From NCBI RefSeq assembly GCF_030254645.1, contig NZ_CP116346.1:5063001-5127000 (forward strand): a stretch of 64,000 nt of DNA, read 5' to 3'. The notes beneath the pieces are model-generated. The model saw only the letters and a program-made list of their open reading frames with translations, was not told where the DNA came from and did no database searches. A program made the position numbers and the translations under genes. This stretch comes from Paucibacter sediminis (GTDB lineage: Bacteria; Pseudomonadota; Gammaproteobacteria; Burkholderiales; Burkholderiaceae_C). Position 1 is the stretch's first letter. Each line of letters begins with the position of its first letter. Below are positions 30,176 to 40,955 of the stretch, one piece after another.

Positions 30176-31132
30176 TCAGTTCAGCTCGAAGCGCGCCACG
30201 TTGTCGCGCGCCTGCGCCAGCAGGTCCACCGGCTTGCCCTTGTAGCTCAGCTCGGTGCCGGCCACGTTGCCAATGCGCAGCTTCAGCGGCAGCTGGCCGC
30301 CCAGCTCGGCCTGTTCACCGGCGCGCAACACGCGCGACAGCAAGACCTGACCCTTGGCATCCACCACCTCGACCCAGGAGTCGGCACGGGTGTGGATGTG
30401 CAGGGGCGTGGCGGCAGCGGCAGCCGCATCGGCCACCATCACCGGAGCCGGCACGGCCTGCGCCAGCGGCGCGGGGGCGGCGCCCTGCTCCGCGGGCACC
30501 GAAGCGTTCGGCACCGCCAGTGGCTGTGCGGCCTCTTGCAGCACCGGCGCCGGCGCCGGCTCGGGCTGGCCGGGCAGGCTGGCCGCGGGGCCGGCCGTGG
30601 GGCTGGTCGCGCCGTTGGCTGCGGTGTTCGTCGTCGTGCTCGATACCGCGGTTTCGGCCCGCTCGGTCAGCGCCGTCAGCCAGGCACCGGGCACCAGGTA
30701 GACCAGGGCCGCCGCCAACAGCAGCCCGACCGTACCCAGCACCACCGGCCGCTTGAGCAGGTCCAGCGACAGGCCCTCCTCGCGCACCGAGCGGTCGCGG
30801 AAGGGCTGATTCAGGCCGCGCGTGACGCGCTCGAGCCCCGGCTCGTTGCCCTTGGGCAGCAGGGCCAGCACGGGCGCCGCATCCGTCTTGAGCGCACGGC
30901 ACATCGCCGTGGCCAGGGCGCGGGCAAAGGTCGCGTCGGGCAGGTCCTGGAGGCGATCCGCTTCCAGCGCCTCCAGCTTGGCCTGCGGCACCTTGAGCAT
31001 CGCGGCCAGCGCGGCGATGTGCAGCCCGCGGGCACGGCGCGCGGCCTGCAGGGCGGTGCCCGCGGTGAGCGGCGCGTTGGGCACGGCAGGGGCAGACACC
31101 GGCGGAGCCTCGTCGGTCACCATGGAAGTCAT
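30176..31132 (-). CDS. RodZ-like helix-turn-helix / DUF4115 membrane protein
   Basis: Domain order matches the cytoskeletal protein RodZ: an N-terminal Cro/CI-type HTH (LQAARRARGLHIAALAAML to about residue 95), a basic linker, one membrane helix (VVLGTVGLLLAAALVYLVPG), a long Ala/Pro-rich periplasmic linker and a C-terminal DUF4115 beta domain. RodZ anchors MreB filaments in rod-shaped cells. ATG at 31132 has a GAGGG ribosome site; another ATG at 31150 would overlap pilF by eight bases. The pilF-rodZ-ispG order is conserved. Confidence 0.87.
   Translation of the reverse strand: MTSMVTDEAPPVSAPAVPNAPLTAGTALQAARRARGLHIAALAAMLKVPQAKLEALEADRLQDLPDATFARALATAMCRALKTDAAPVLALLPKGNEPGLERVTRGLNQPFRDRSVREEGLSLDLLKRPVVLGTVGLLLAAALVYLVPGAWLTALTERAETAVSSTTTNTAANGATSPTAGPAASLPGQPEPAPAPVLQEAAQPLAVPNASVPAEQGAAPAPLAQAVPAPVMVADAAAAAATPLHIHTRADSWVEVVDAKGQVLLSRVLRAGEQAELGGQLPLKLRIGNVAGTELSYKGKPVDLLAQARDNVARFELN
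30341..30353 (+). repeat. Partial copy of dispersed motif (CAAGACCTGACCC)
   Basis: Thirteen of fourteen bases of the dispersed motif inside the RodZ-like gene, where it produces the less-used codons GGT and TTG on the coding strand. Confidence 0.3.
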
Positions 31133-31142
31133 GCGACGTCCC

Positions 31143-31964
31143 TCATTCATCGTATCGACCGCTGTTCAGGGCCGCGACCTCGGCCGACTGCGGATAGCGT
31201 CGGCGCAGTTGCTGGCCCAGATCCTCCACGCTCGCGGTATTGCCGAGGCGGCGTTCCACGCGCAGCTCCAGCCAGAGGCTGGAGGCGTTGATCTGTTCGG
31301 CCTGGGCGTTGACGCGCCGTACATAGAAGCGCGCGCGGTCCAGCTGGCCCAGGCGCAGCAGCACCTCGGCCAGGTTCACCGACACCGCCGGATTGGCGGG
31401 CTCGAGCTCGAAGGCCTTGGCGAGGCTGCGTTCGGCATCGTTGAGCTGGCCGGCGCGCGCCTCGCACACGCCGCGCGCCAGCAGGGTGCGGCTCGGGAAA
31501 CGGTACTGCGGCTGGGCCAGGGCGGCCTCAAACTGCGCGCTGGCGGCCTGCCAGCGCTCGCGCTGGCACAGGAACCAGCCGTAGTTGTGCGCCGTGTCGG
31601 CATCCTTGGGCGCCAGGCTGAGGGCCCTCTTGAAGCCCTCTTCGGCCAGCTCGGGCTCGCCCATGGCGGCAAAGATCAGGCTGCGCAGATTGATGGCCTC
31701 GGTCATGCCGGGCTTGGCCTGCAGGGCCAGCTTGACCTCGTCCAGCGCGGTGCTGTACTGGCCGCGCGAGAAATAGCCACCGGCCAGCTCCAGGCGCACG
31801 TTGGCGCGCCGGTCGGCATCGGTCTGGTCGCTTTCCGTGCGCGGCTCCTGGCCGTTGTTGCCGGCCACGCCGGCACAGCCGCCCAAGGCGGCCAGTGCGG
31901 CCAGGGCCAGGCCCGCCAGCAAGGGCGTGACGCCGGAAGAGATGCGCTGCATCGAAGAGGCCAT
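31143..31964 (-). CDS. pilF: Type IV pilus biogenesis/pilotin lipoprotein PilF (PilW)
   Basis: Outer-membrane TPR lipoprotein that helps secretin PilQ assemble. The 273 residues start with a lipoprotein signal (LAALAALGGC, Cys30), then about six TPR-like units (for example AGGYFSRGQYSTALDEVKLA, HNYGWFLCQRERWQAA, NLAEVLLRLGQLDRARFY). No other pilus genes are in the window; this separation is usual because pilF travels with rlmN and ndk. Confidence 0.9.
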   Translation of the reverse strand: MASSMQRISSGVTPLLAGLALAALAALGGCAGVAGNNGQEPRTESDQTDADRRANVRLELAGGYFSRGQYSTALDEVKLALQAKPGMTEAINLRSLIFAAMGEPELAEEGFKRALSLAPKDADTAHNYGWFLCQRERWQAASAQFEAALAQPQYRFPSRTLLARGVCEARAGQLNDAERSLAKAFELEPANPAVSVNLAEVLLRLGQLDRARFYVRRVNAQAEQINASSLWLELRVERRLGNTASVEDLGQQLRRRYPQSAEVAALNSGRYDE

Positions 31965-31987
31965 GTGCTTACCGTCTGAGTGGTGGA

Positions 31988-33109
31988 CTAGGAGGACTTG
32001 CCAGCACCATTCTTGACCACAACCGGCGCGCGCACCATGCGTACATGCGCGCGGGTGCGATCCTGCACCTCGCCGGCCAACTGGCCGCAGGCGGCATCGA
32101 TATCGTCACCGCGCGTCTTGCGCACGGTGGTGACGATGCCGGCCTTGATCAGCACCTCGGCAAAAGCCATCACGCGCTCGCGCGGCGAACGCTTCAGCCC
32201 CGAGGCCGGGAAGGGGTTGAAGGGAATCAGGTTGATCTTGCACGAGACATGGCCGCGCAGCAGCTTGACCAGCTCCTGCGCCTGCTCGGGCGTGTCGTTC
32301 ACACCATCGAGCATGCAGTACTCGAAGGTGATGAAGTCGCGCGGCGCCTTGTCCAGATAGCGGTTGCAGGCGTCCAGCAACTCGGCGATCGGGTATTTCT
32401 TGTTGAGCGGCACGAGCTGGTCGCGCAGTGCATCGGTGGGCGCATGCAGCGACACCGCCAGCGCCACCGGGCAATCCTCGCGCAGGCGGTCGATCATCGG
32501 CACCACGCCCGAGGTGGAGACGGTGACGCGGCGGCGCGAGAGGCCGTAGCCATGGTCGTCCAGCATCACGCGCAGGGCCGGCACCAGGGCGCCGTAGTTC
32601 TGCAGCGGCTCGCCCATGCCCATCATCACCACATTGGAGATGACACGCTCCTGGGTATTCAGGCGCTTGCGCAGGCTGTGCTCGGCATACCAGAGCTGGG
32701 CGACGATTTCGGAGGTCTCGAGATTGCGGCTGAACCCCTGGTGGCCGGTGGAGCAGAAGCGGCAGCCCACGGCGCAGCCCGCCTGGCTGGATACGCACAG
32801 CGTGCCACGATCGTCCTCGGGAATGAACACCGCCTCGACGGCATTGCCCTGCCCCACATCGAACAGCCACTTGACCGTGCCGTCGGCGGAGAGGTGCTCG
32901 GAGATCACCGGCAGCGCCGTGATATGCGCCCGGCCGGCCAGCTTGTCGCGCAGCGACTTGGCCAGATCGGACATCTGCGCAAAGTCAGATGCCCCTTTTT
33001 GATGGATCCAGCGAAACAGCTGGGTGGCGCGAAAGCGCTTTTCCCCCAGCTGCTCGCAGTACGCAGCCAAGCCTTCGAGATCGAATCCAAGCAGGTTGAC
33101 CGCGTCCAT
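31988..33109 (-). CDS. rlmN: 23S rRNA/tRNA adenine-C2 methyltransferase RlmN
   Basis: Radical-SAM enzyme methylating A2503 of 23S rRNA and A37 of some tRNAs. The 373 residues have the CxxxCxxC cluster motif in [11 protein letters not shown], the GMGEP motif and the C-terminal catalytic cysteine in [14 protein letters not shown] at 33109 ([11 protein letters not shown]) fits homologues; seven extra codons upstream are unlikely. Confidence 0.96.
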   Translation of the reverse strand: MDAVNLLGFDLEGLAAYCEQLGEKRFRATQLFRWIHQKGASDFAQMSDLAKSLRDKLAGRAHITALPVISEHLSADGTVKWLFDVGQGNAVEAVFIPEDDRGTLCVSSQAGCAVGCRFCSTGHQGFSRNLETSEIVAQLWYAEHSLRKRLNTQERVISNVVMMGMGEPLQNYGALVPALRVMLDDHGYGLSRRRVTVSTSGVVPMIDRLREDCPVALAVSLHAPTDALRDQLVPLNKKYPIAELLDACNRYLDKAPRDFITFEYCMLDGVNDTPEQAQELVKLLRGHVSCKINLIPFNPFPASGLKRSPRERVMAFAEVLIKAGIVTTVRKTRGDDIDAACGQLAGEVQDRTRAHVRMVRAPVVVKNGAGKSS

Positions 33110-33131
33110 GTGTGTGCCCCTTCTCGTCAAT

Positions 33132-33151
33132 GCTGGCCTCTTGAGGCCAGC
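33132..33151 (-). other. Perfect hairpin between ndk and rlmN
   Basis: GCTGGCCTC / GAGGCCAGC with a 2-base loop; no T run. Likely an intercistronic stability element. Confidence 0.5.
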
Positions 33152-33173
33152 GCGACAAGAGGCGATTCGCCGA

Positions 33174-33599
33174 TCAGCGGCTGTAAACGTTCATGCCGGG
33201 GAAGAAGAATGCAATCTCCACGGCGGCGGTTTCAGCGGCGTCCGAGCCGTGCACGGCGTTGGCGTCGATGCTGTCGGCGAAATCGGCACGGATGGTGCCC
33301 TTCTCGGCCTTCTTCGGGTCGGTGGCGCCCATCAGGTCACGGTGCTTCAGGATGGCGTTTTCGCCTTCCAGCGCCTGGATCATGACGGGACCGGAGATCA
33401 TGAAGTTGACCAGGTCGTTGAAGAAGGGGCGTGCCTTGTGCACGGCGTAGAAGGCCTCGGCCTCGCCACGCGAGAGGTGGGCCATCTTGGCGGCCACGAT
33501 CTTCAGGCCAGCGCCTTCGAAGCGGCTGTAGATCTGACCGATGACATTCTTGGCCACGGCATCAGGCTTGATGATGGAAAGGGTGCGTTCGATAGCCAT
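33174..33599 (-). CDS. ndk: Nucleoside diphosphate kinase
   Basis: Balances nucleoside triphosphate pools by gamma-phosphate exchange. The 141 residues start [15 protein letters not shown] with the substrate lysine and contain the phospho-acceptor histidine in [12 protein letters not shown]. Length is exact for the family. First gene of the ndk-rlmN-pilF-rodZ-ispG-hisS run. Confidence 0.98.
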   Translation of the reverse strand: MAIERTLSIIKPDAVAKNVIGQIYSRFEGAGLKIVAAKMAHLSRGEAEAFYAVHKARPFFNDLVNFMISGPVMIQALEGENAILKHRDLMGATDPKKAEKGTIRADFADSIDANAVHGSDAAETAAVEIAFFFPGMNVYSR

Positions 33600-33657
33600 G
33601 GTTTTTCTCCTGAAATCTGAGGCTTGGCAAAGCCTTGCATTGTACTGTGTGAAGTTG

Positions 33658-33687
33658 CGGGCCTGATGTCAGCCTGACGCAGGCCCG
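33658..33687 (-). terminator. Hairpin after the RluB-type gene
   Basis: CGGGCCTG / CAGGCCCG with a 14-base loop lying about 15 bases past the rluB stop. The T run is poor (CAACTT), so termination may be weak or factor-dependent. Confidence 0.45.
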
Positions 33688-33702
33688 TCAACGGATGCTT
33701 GT

Positions 33703-35745
33703 TCAGCGATGGCGACCGCCACCGCCCGAGCGACCGCCGCCGCCACCGGAACGGCCGCCACCGCCGCCGCCACCACCACCGCGGCGTCCGCCACGGCCGT
33801 GGAAGGCATCGGCGCCGATATAGCCCACCGAGGTCTGCATCGGGTCGGGCTGGCGCGGGCCGTCGCCGGCCTTGCCCGGGCCCTTGCCGCCGCGCGGTTC
33901 GCCACCGCCACCACCACGGGGGCCGCTGCCGCCATGGCCGAAGCCCTGCGGGAAGCCGCGCGACTTGCCGGCGAAGCGCCGGTCGAAGGTCTGCTCGAGC
34001 GGGTTGACGTTGCGCGGGATGAAGTCGTCGTCCTGGTCGTCGCGGTCGGCACCGCTGTCGCGGTTGTCGACATAGCGCTCCTCGCGCGGTGCGCGCTCCG
34101 GGCGCTCCGGCCGGTCAGGCCGATCGCCAGGACGCTCGGGCCGGTCCGGGCGGCTGGGGCGCGGCCCCACGCCGGCATGGCGGCCGTCGGCGCGGCGGTT
34201 GTTGTTACCGCGCTGCTGCTTGTCATTGCGATCGTTGCCGCGCTGCGGACCGCGCTCGCCGCGCTCTGCACCACGCTCGCCACGTTCACCGCGCTCACCG
34301 CGGTTCTCGCGCACATGGCCCGCCAGGCCGCGGATCACGCGCACATCGTTGTCGTCCAACTCCACCCAGACGCCGCGCTTGAGGCCGCGCGGCAGCACCA
34401 CGGTGCCGTAGCGGATGCGGATCAGGCGGCTCACCGCCAGGCCCACGGCGTCGAAGAGCTTGCGCACCTCGCGGTTGCGGCCCTCGGTGATGATGACGCG
34501 GTACCAGTGGTTGGCACCCTCGCCGCCGCCATCCTCGATGCTCTTGAAACTGGCGGCCTGGCCGTCGATCTCCACGCCGCTGAGCAGCTTGGCGCGCTGC
34601 TCGTCGGTCAGCGTGCCCAGCACGCGCACCGCGTACTCGCGCTCCACGCCGAAGCGCGGGTGCATCAGCTGGTTGGCCAGCTCACCCGAGTTGGTGAACA
34701 GCAGCAGGCCTTCGGTATTCAGATCCAGGCGTCCCACCGATTGCCACTTGCCCTGGTAGAGCTTGGGCAGGCGGCGGAACACCGTGGGACGACCCTCGGG
34801 GTCGTTGTGGGTGACCACCTCGCCGGCGGGCTTGTGATAGGCAATGATGCGCGGCGCCGGCGGCGAGATGCGCACCTTGATCGGCTTGCCGGCCACGCTG
34901 ACGCGGTCACCGAAGGAGATGCGCTGACCGATGTGAGCGACCTCGTCGTTCACCGTGATCTTGCCCTCGGCAATCATGTCCTCGATGTCGCGGCGCGAGC
35001 CGACACCGGCCTGCGCCAGCACCTTCTGCAGCTTGGGCGCATCGGGTTCGGGTGCGAGCACGCGCTTGGTGTCCTGCACCTCTTCCTCGATCTCCTCGAC
35101 CGGCGCGTTCTCGTCGTACTCGCCGGCCAGCACCTGGGCAAAGCGCTCGCCCACCTCGGCCAGCACCTGCTCGGGGGCCGCCTCGGCCTGGACGCGCGGG
35201 GCGTCGGCACGCGGTGCGCCCTCGTCCGCCTCGCCGCCACGGCCGCGGCGATTGCGGCGGCGGTTGCGGCCCTGGCGCTGCTCGCCATCCTGGGCGTCTT
35301 GACCTTCCTCACCAGCCCCAGCACCCTCAACGCCCTCGGCGGCCGACTCGGCAGACACCGGCTCGGCCGGCGCCAGGTCCAGCTGCACCGGTGCGGCGAC
35401 GGCGGGCTGCACCGCCACCTCGGCGGCCGGCGCTTCCGCGGCGGCCGTCTTGCGCGGGGCGCGGCGCTTGGGCGCCTCGGCAGGCGAGGCCTCGGTCACC
35501 GGCTCGGCCACCGGCTCAAGCGCCGGAGCGAGGGCCGGCTCGTCGGCCAGTACATCGGCCTTCTTGGCGGCCGTCTTGCGCGGCGCGCGCGGCTTCACCG
35601 GCTTGGCTTCGGCCTCGGCGGCCACGGCTGCCACCTCGGCACCCTCAACCGGCTTGGCGCGGGCCGGTGCGCGCTTGCGCTTGGGCGCCTCGGCTGCCTC
35701 GGGAACGCCGCCTTCGGGCTTGGGATCGGTGTCGTTGGAATTCAT
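33703..35745 (-). CDS. rluB: 23S rRNA pseudouridine synthase RluB with long disordered ends
   Basis: Pseudouridine synthase of the RsuA/RluB/E/F group, expected to modify U2605 of 23S rRNA. The core is ordinary: S4 domain about 236-290 ([18 protein letters not shown]) and catalytic domain about 298-475 with the catalytic Asp341 in GRLDLNTEG. Around it are a 235-residue Ala/Pro/Glu/Lys-rich N-terminal extension and a 200-residue C-terminal tail rich in Arg, Gly, Asp and Pro ([18 protein letters not shown] repeats, DRPERP repeats, then poly-Gly runs). E. coli RluB is about 290 residues, so more than half of this 680-residue protein is low-complexity. Overlaps the scpB stop by four bases. Confidence 0.92.
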   Translation of the reverse strand: MNSNDTDPKPEGGVPEAAEAPKRKRAPARAKPVEGAEVAAVAAEAEAKPVKPRAPRKTAAKKADVLADEPALAPALEPVAEPVTEASPAEAPKRRAPRKTAAAEAPAAEVAVQPAVAAPVQLDLAPAEPVSAESAAEGVEGAGAGEEGQDAQDGEQRQGRNRRRNRRGRGGEADEGAPRADAPRVQAEAAPEQVLAEVGERFAQVLAGEYDENAPVEEIEEEVQDTKRVLAPEPDAPKLQKVLAQAGVGSRRDIEDMIAEGKITVNDEVAHIGQRISFGDRVSVAGKPIKVRISPPAPRIIAYHKPAGEVVTHNDPEGRPTVFRRLPKLYQGKWQSVGRLDLNTEGLLLFTNSGELANQLMHPRFGVEREYAVRVLGTLTDEQRAKLLSGVEIDGQAASFKSIEDGGGEGANHWYRVIITEGRNREVRKLFDAVGLAVSRLIRIRYGTVVLPRGLKRGVWVELDDNDVRVIRGLAGHVRENRGERGERGERGAERGERGPQRGNDRNDKQQRGNNNRRADGRHAGVGPRPSRPDRPERPGDRPDRPERPERAPREERYVDNRDSGADRDDQDDDFIPRNVNPLEQTFDRRFAGKSRGFPQGFGHGGSGPRGGGGGEPRGGKGPGKAGDGPRQPDPMQTSVGYIGADAFHGRGGRRGGGGGGGGGRSGGGGGRSGGGGRHR

Positions 35746-36476
35746 GCGTCGCTTTGCACCTTGTCGGTGGCCTCAGACTCGGGAGCCGGCGGGGCCGGTT
35801 CGGATGCGGGCTCATGCCCGGCAGCTAGCTCGGGCACAGGCACGCCTGGGGATTCTTCGGCGGCAGCGGCGACCTGAGGGTCGGCCGCGCCGGGTTCTTG
35901 TACTGCCTCTTCGTCCAGCAAGGAGGCCTGCGCCACCTGCGCCAGGGCCTCGGCCTGGTCGCTGCCGGTCAATTCCAGCGCCGGCAGTTGTTCCAGGCTG
36001 GCCAGACCGAGGTCATCCAGGAACTGCGTCGTCGTTGCATACAGGGCCGGCCGGCCGGGCGCTTCCCGGTGGCCGATCACTTCAATCCAGCTGCGGTCTT
36101 CCAACTGCTTGATGATCTCGGTCGAGACCACCACGCCGCGGATGTCCTCGATGTCGCCACGCGTCACCGGTTGCCGGTAGGCAATGATGGCCAGGGTCTC
36201 CATCACGGCCCGCGAGTAACGGCGCGGCTTTTCCGGATTCAGCCGGTCCAGGTACTCGCGCAGCTCGGGTCGGCTCTGGAAACGCCATCCCGAGGCCACC
36301 GTCACCAACTCCACGCCACGCCCGTCCCAATCCCGGCACAGCTCGTCCAGCAGCGTGCGCAGACTGTCCGCGCCGATCTCATCGGCAAACAGGACACGCA
36401 TCTCGCGCAAGGTCAGCGGCTGCTGCGCGCAGATGAGTGCAGTCTCGAGGACGCGTTTTGCATCCTGTGTATTCAT
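35742..36476 (-). CDS. scpB: Segregation and condensation protein B
   Basis: Winged-helix subunit of the SMC-ScpAB condensin. The 244-residue protein has two WH domains (residues about 5-165) including the conserved [21 protein letters not shown] and [23 protein letters not shown], then a disordered acidic/proline tail from about 175. scpA is not adjacent; the linked gene is rluB, a usual partner in Burkholderiales. Confidence 0.95.
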   Translation of the reverse strand: MNTQDAKRVLETALICAQQPLTLREMRVLFADEIGADSLRTLLDELCRDWDGRGVELVTVASGWRFQSRPELREYLDRLNPEKPRRYSRAVMETLAIIAYRQPVTRGDIEDIRGVVVSTEIIKQLEDRSWIEVIGHREAPGRPALYATTTQFLDDLGLASLEQLPALELTGSDQAEALAQVAQASLLDEEAVQEPGAADPQVAAAAEESPGVPVPELAAGHEPASEPAPPAPESEATDKVQSDA

Positions 36477-36721
36477 CGACTGTTATGCCTGTCCCGACCT
36501 TGAGGTCGAGCGTTGTCACGGTCTATCGCCATTTGCGGGGCGTCGGATAGTCAGTGGGGCCGGTCAGGGCCTGCGATGCTGGGGCTGAGCGTGCGCCCTC
36601 ACGGACGCATGACGACTCGGATACTGCCCGGCTGTTCGGCGCCACCGGGTCACACAGCCCCCGGTGCTGGCGCACGCAGCGTCAACGATGGCGCGATTGT
36701 AGCCTTGTTGCGGGCGGACGG
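36477..36721 (-). other. 245-base spacer between rluD and scpB
   Basis: No ORF with family likeness on either strand. Contains a short inverted repeat CGACCT/AGGTCG (36495-36508) close to scpB. Most likely the scpB-rluB promoter region; no convincing boxes were found. Confidence 0.45.
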
Positions 36722-37708
<987 letters not shown>

Positions 37709-37745
37709 ATAATCGCCGCTCCGTATTCAGCTGAAGGTGGCGCCC

Positions 37746-38624
37746 ATGCGCCAACCTGTGGGGACCATGATCGAAAACTGGGTGAAGAAGCGTCACGCGA
37801 CGCCGGTGTCTGCTGGCCCCAAGGGACGCCGAAGCGCTGCTCTGCTGGCCGCCGTGCTGGCCCTTGGCCTGGCGGCCTGCTCCTCGTCTCCCAAGGACGA
37901 TCCCAATTCCCAGGCCAGCCTGGACAAATTGTACGCAGAGGCCAAGGAAGATATTGCCGGCGGCAGCTACGAGCGCGCCATCAAGTCGCTGGAGCGCATC
38001 GAAGGCCGTGCCGCTGGCACCCTGATGGCACAGCAGGCCCAGCTCGATCTGGCCTGGGCCTACTACAAGAGCGGCGAGCGCGCCCAGGCCGTCAGCACGC
38101 TGGATCGCTTCATCAAGCTCAACCCCTCCAGCCCAGCGATGGACTACGCGCTCTACATGAAGGGCGTGGTCAACTTCAACGAAGACCTGGGCCTGTTCGG
38201 CCGCATCGCGCGCCAGGACGTCACCGAGCGCGACCAGCAGGCCTCGCGCGACGCCCTGCAGGCCTTCCGCCAGGTGGTGGACCAATTCCCGGAGTCCCGG
38301 TACGCCGAGGATGCGCGGGTGCGCGTGGACTTCATCACCAACAGCCTGGCCGACTACGAAGTGCATGTGGCGCGCTACTACTTCAAGCGCGGCGCCTATG
38401 TGGCGGCGGCCAACCGTGCCCAGCAGGCGATGCAGGAATTCCAGTACGCCCCGGCGGTGGAGGAAGCGCTCTACATCCTGACGCAGAGCTACGACAGGCT
38501 GGGCCTGGCGCCGCTGCGCGACGATGCCGCGCGCGTGCTCAAGGCCAACTTCCCCAACAGCGCCTATCTGGCGGGCGGCCTGGAGGCGCGCGCCAAGAAC
38601 AAGGCGTGGTGGCAGTTCTGGTAA
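37746..38624 (+). CDS. bamD: Outer membrane assembly lipoprotein BamD
   Basis: Essential lipoprotein of the Bam complex, made of five TPR-like units that recognise the C-terminal signal of outer-membrane proteins. The lipobox is LGLAAC (Cys45 from this start), followed by the helical domain (LYAEAKEDIAGGSYERAIKS, AQLDLAWAYYKSGERAQAV, PESRYAEDARVRVDFI). ATG at 37746 has a ribosome site AAGGTGG; ATG at 37767 and GTG near 37807 would give shorter, more typical lipoprotein signals, so the start is uncertain. Confidence 0.93.
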   Translation: MRQPVGTMIENWVKKRHATPVSAGPKGRRSAALLAAVLALGLAACSSSPKDDPNSQASLDKLYAEAKEDIAGGSYERAIKSLERIEGRAAGTLMAQQAQLDLAWAYYKSGERAQAVSTLDRFIKLNPSSPAMDYALYMKGVVNFNEDLGLFGRIARQDVTERDQQASRDALQAFRQVVDQFPESRYAEDARVRVDFITNSLADYEVHVARYYFKRGAYVAAANRAQQAMQEFQYAPAVEEALYILTQSYDRLGLAPLRDDAARVLKANFPNSAYLAGGLEARAKNKAWWQFW

Positions 38625-38659
38625 GCAGGGCCTGCATGCATGGCCCTTGGGCCGGCAAC

Positions 38660-38687
38660 AAGCGCGTGCGGGTCACGCGCTTTTTTT
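38660..38687 (+). terminator. Rho-independent terminator of bamD
   Basis: Nine-bp stem AAGCGCGTG / CACGCGCTT, 5-base loop, then a run of T. The T run overlaps the stop codon (TAA) of the convergent helicase gene. Confidence 0.9.
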
Positions 38688-40698
38688 ATGCTTCGTCGCG
38701 CTGCTCGGCCAGCTGCCGCAACCAGGCCATCGCCTCGGCCTCCTCGGCCAGCTGGCCCATCGGCGGCAAGGCCGCGCGCAGGCGCCGGCCGTAGTTCATG
38801 CCCGCCATGCGCGGGTCGCAGACCACCAGCAGGCCGCGATCGCTCTCGGTGCGTATCAGGCGTCCGCCGCCCTGCTTGAGCGCGATCGCCGCTTCGGCGA
38901 TGAAGTACTCGGCAAAGGCATTGCGGCCCGCCTGCTCCAGGCGCTGCACGCGCGCCTCCACCAGCGGATCGCTAGGCGGGGGAAAGGGCAGCTTGTCGAT
39001 CAGCACGCATTGCAGATCGTCGCCCGGCACGTCGATGCCCTCCCAGAAACTCGCCGAGCCCACCAGCACGGCGCGCGGGTCGGCCTGGAACTGCTGCAGC
39101 AGCAGGCGCTTGGGCGCCGCCCCCTGCACCAGCACGGCGATGCCGTCGCCGCCCTCCTCGAAGCTCTGGCGCAAGGCATCGCCAATCGTCTGCAGTGCGC
39201 GCAAGGTGGTGGTGAGCACGAAGCAGCGCCCGCCCAGCGCACGCGCGCAGCGCGCCGCCAGCGCAGCAACCTCCTGCGCATGATCGGGCTCCGAGGGCTT
39301 GGGAAAGCGGCGCGGGATGTAGAGGCGCGCATGCTCGGGGTAATTGAAGGGGCTGCCCACGCGCAGCACGGTGGCGTCGTCCAGGCCCGCCGGCTCGGTG
39401 AACCAGCTCAAGCGCTCGTCATCGCCCAGGGTGGCCGAGGTGAAGACCCAGGCCTTGGGGGCCGCCTGCAACTGCTCCTGCATGGCCGCGCGAATGTCCA
39501 GCGGCGACTCGACCAGGCGCGCCTGGTGCGTGCTCAGATCGATCCAGCGCACCTCGCCGGGCGCGGGCTCGGCCGAGAACAGGCGCGCCAGTTCGCCGAA
39601 CTGCTGGGCCCGCTCCTGCAAGCGCTTGAAGTCGGGCGACAGCTCCACCACGCTGGCCAGCGCCTCCAGCACCTCGTCCGCCGCGCAGGCCAGCTCAGCC
39701 AGGGCGGAGGCAAAGCCGGGCCGGCCGGCACGGTCCTGCCAACGCAGCTTGAGCAGGCCGCGCACCTCGCGCATCGGCCCGGCGCAGGCCAGGCGCAGCT
39801 CGCGCGCGGCGCGCTCCAGCGTGGCCTGCAAGGCCTGCCAGTCCTGCAGGCCACGCGCCTGCGCCAGCCCCAGGCCCAGCAGATCGCGCGCAAAGTCGAT
39901 CAGCTGCGAGGTGCCCAGATTGGTGCCGAGAAACTGCACGCCGGCCTCGGCCAGCTGGTGCGCCTCGTCGAAGATCGCAATGTCGACGCTGGGCAGCAGC
40001 TCGGCGACGCCGGTATCACGCAGCGTCATGTCGGCGAAGAAGAGATGGTGGTTCACCACCACCACGTCGGCCTCCATGGCCTCGCGCCGCGCCTTCACGA
40101 CAAAGCAGGCACGGAACTCCGGGCACTCGCTGCCCAGGCAGTTGTCGCGCGTGGAGCTGACGATGGGGATCACCGGCGAGCGCTCGTCCAGCCCGTCCAG
40201 CTCGGCAAAGTCGCCGCTGCGCGTCTGCTGCGCCCAGCGCTCGATGCGCGCCAGCGCCAGCACGGCACGGCGATCGGGCAGCTCGGCGCTGACGCGCGCA
40301 TGGTTCATGCGGTGCAGGCACAGATAGCTGCCTCGCCCCTTCAGCAAGGCCATGCGCACCGGCACGCCCAGGGCGTCGCACAGGCGCGGCAGGTCGCGCA
40401 GAAAGAGCTGATCCTGCAGGCTCTTGGTGGCGGTGCTGATGAGGGCCCGGCCACCCGAGAGCAGGGCCGGCACCAGATAGGCAAAGGTCTTGCCCACGCC
40501 CGTGCCCGCCTCCACCACCAGGGTTTCGCGGCGCGCCACGGCGCGCGCCACCGCCTGCGCCATCGCCAGCTGCGGCGCGCGTGGCGCATAGCCGGGGTCA
40601 GATCTTGCCAGCGGGCCGCCGGTATCGAAGGCGGCCGCCACCCATTGCTCCAGTTCGGAGGGGGCAAGTTCGGCGGTGAGTTCGGTGTGTGAGTTCAA
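38686..40698 (-). CDS. DinG/YoaA-type iron-sulfur DNA helicase
   Basis: XPD-like superfamily 2 5'-3' DNA helicase. The 670 residues have Walker A (EAGTGVGKTFAYLVP), DEAH box (IFDEAHQ) and C-terminal motif VI (QGGGRLIRTESDRG). Four cysteines expected to hold a 4Fe-4S cluster are present: one in YLCLHR and three in CLGSECPEFRAC. It is closer to YoaA than to DinG proper in length; YoaA helps repair replication damage. Start is TTG at 40698, three bases after the YdcH-like gene; no good ribosome site is visible. Contains a copy of the dispersed 14-mer near its start. Confidence 0.9.
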   Translation of the reverse strand: MNSHTELTAELAPSELEQWVAAAFDTGGPLARSDPGYAPRAPQLAMAQAVARAVARRETLVVEAGTGVGKTFAYLVPALLSGGRALISTATKSLQDQLFLRDLPRLCDALGVPVRMALLKGRGSYLCLHRMNHARVSAELPDRRAVLALARIERWAQQTRSGDFAELDGLDERSPVIPIVSSTRDNCLGSECPEFRACFVVKARREAMEADVVVVNHHLFFADMTLRDTGVAELLPSVDIAIFDEAHQLAEAGVQFLGTNLGTSQLIDFARDLLGLGLAQARGLQDWQALQATLERAARELRLACAGPMREVRGLLKLRWQDRAGRPGFASALAELACAADEVLEALASVVELSPDFKRLQERAQQFGELARLFSAEPAPGEVRWIDLSTHQARLVESPLDIRAAMQEQLQAAPKAWVFTSATLGDDERLSWFTEPAGLDDATVLRVGSPFNYPEHARLYIPRRFPKPSEPDHAQEVAALAARCARALGGRCFVLTTTLRALQTIGDALRQSFEEGGDGIAVLVQGAAPKRLLLQQFQADPRAVLVGSASFWEGIDVPGDDLQCVLIDKLPFPPPSDPLVEARVQRLEQAGRNAFAEYFIAEAAIALKQGGGRLIRTESDRGLLVVCDPRMAGMNYGRRLRAALPPMGQLAEEAEAMAWLRQLAEQRDEA
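40594..40607 (-). repeat. Dispersed 14-mer CAAGATCTGACCCC
   Basis: Exact copy on the coding strand of the helicase gene, reading through Ala-Arg-Ser-Asp-Pro with the rare codons AGA and TCT. See the motif finding. Confidence 0.5.
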
Positions 40699-40701
40699 GC
40701 G

Positions 40702-40905
40702 CTATGCCGGCTCATCGGGATCGCAGGCGATCTCCAGTCGGGTGATCTGGTCTCGCAAGGCCAGGCGGCGCTTTTTCAGGCGGCGCAATTGCAGCTCGTC
40801 CAGCGGCAGGGTCTGCGCCACGGCGTCGATCAGGCCATCCAGATCGGCGTGCTCGATGCGCAATTCAATCAGGCGGCGCGACAGAGAGTGAAGTTCTTCA
40901 TCCAT
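40702..40905 (-). CDS. YdcH-like DUF465 small helical protein
   Basis: 67-residue protein starting MDEELHSLSRRLIELR with a heptad-rich helix and the basic block LKKRRLALRDQITRLE, matching the DUF465 family (YdcH). These are short coiled-coil proteins of unknown function. ATG at 40905 fits the family; the open frame starts nine codons earlier. The downstream helicase is only three bases away, so the two are co-transcribed. Confidence 0.82.
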   Translation of the reverse strand: MDEELHSLSRRLIELRIEHADLDGLIDAVAQTLPLDELQLRRLKKRRLALRDQITRLEIACDPDEPA

Positions 40906-40955
40906 GGGCCGACCGTGCGACGCTTTGAGCATTGATTCGGGATTATAGTTTTCGG

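Noticed and set aside
33703-35745. Frameshifted or fused gene because of the long low-complexity ends
   Set aside because: The frame is continuous, codon composition is like the neighbours, and both ends form conserved junctions (ATGA with scpB), so extension rather than error is preferred.
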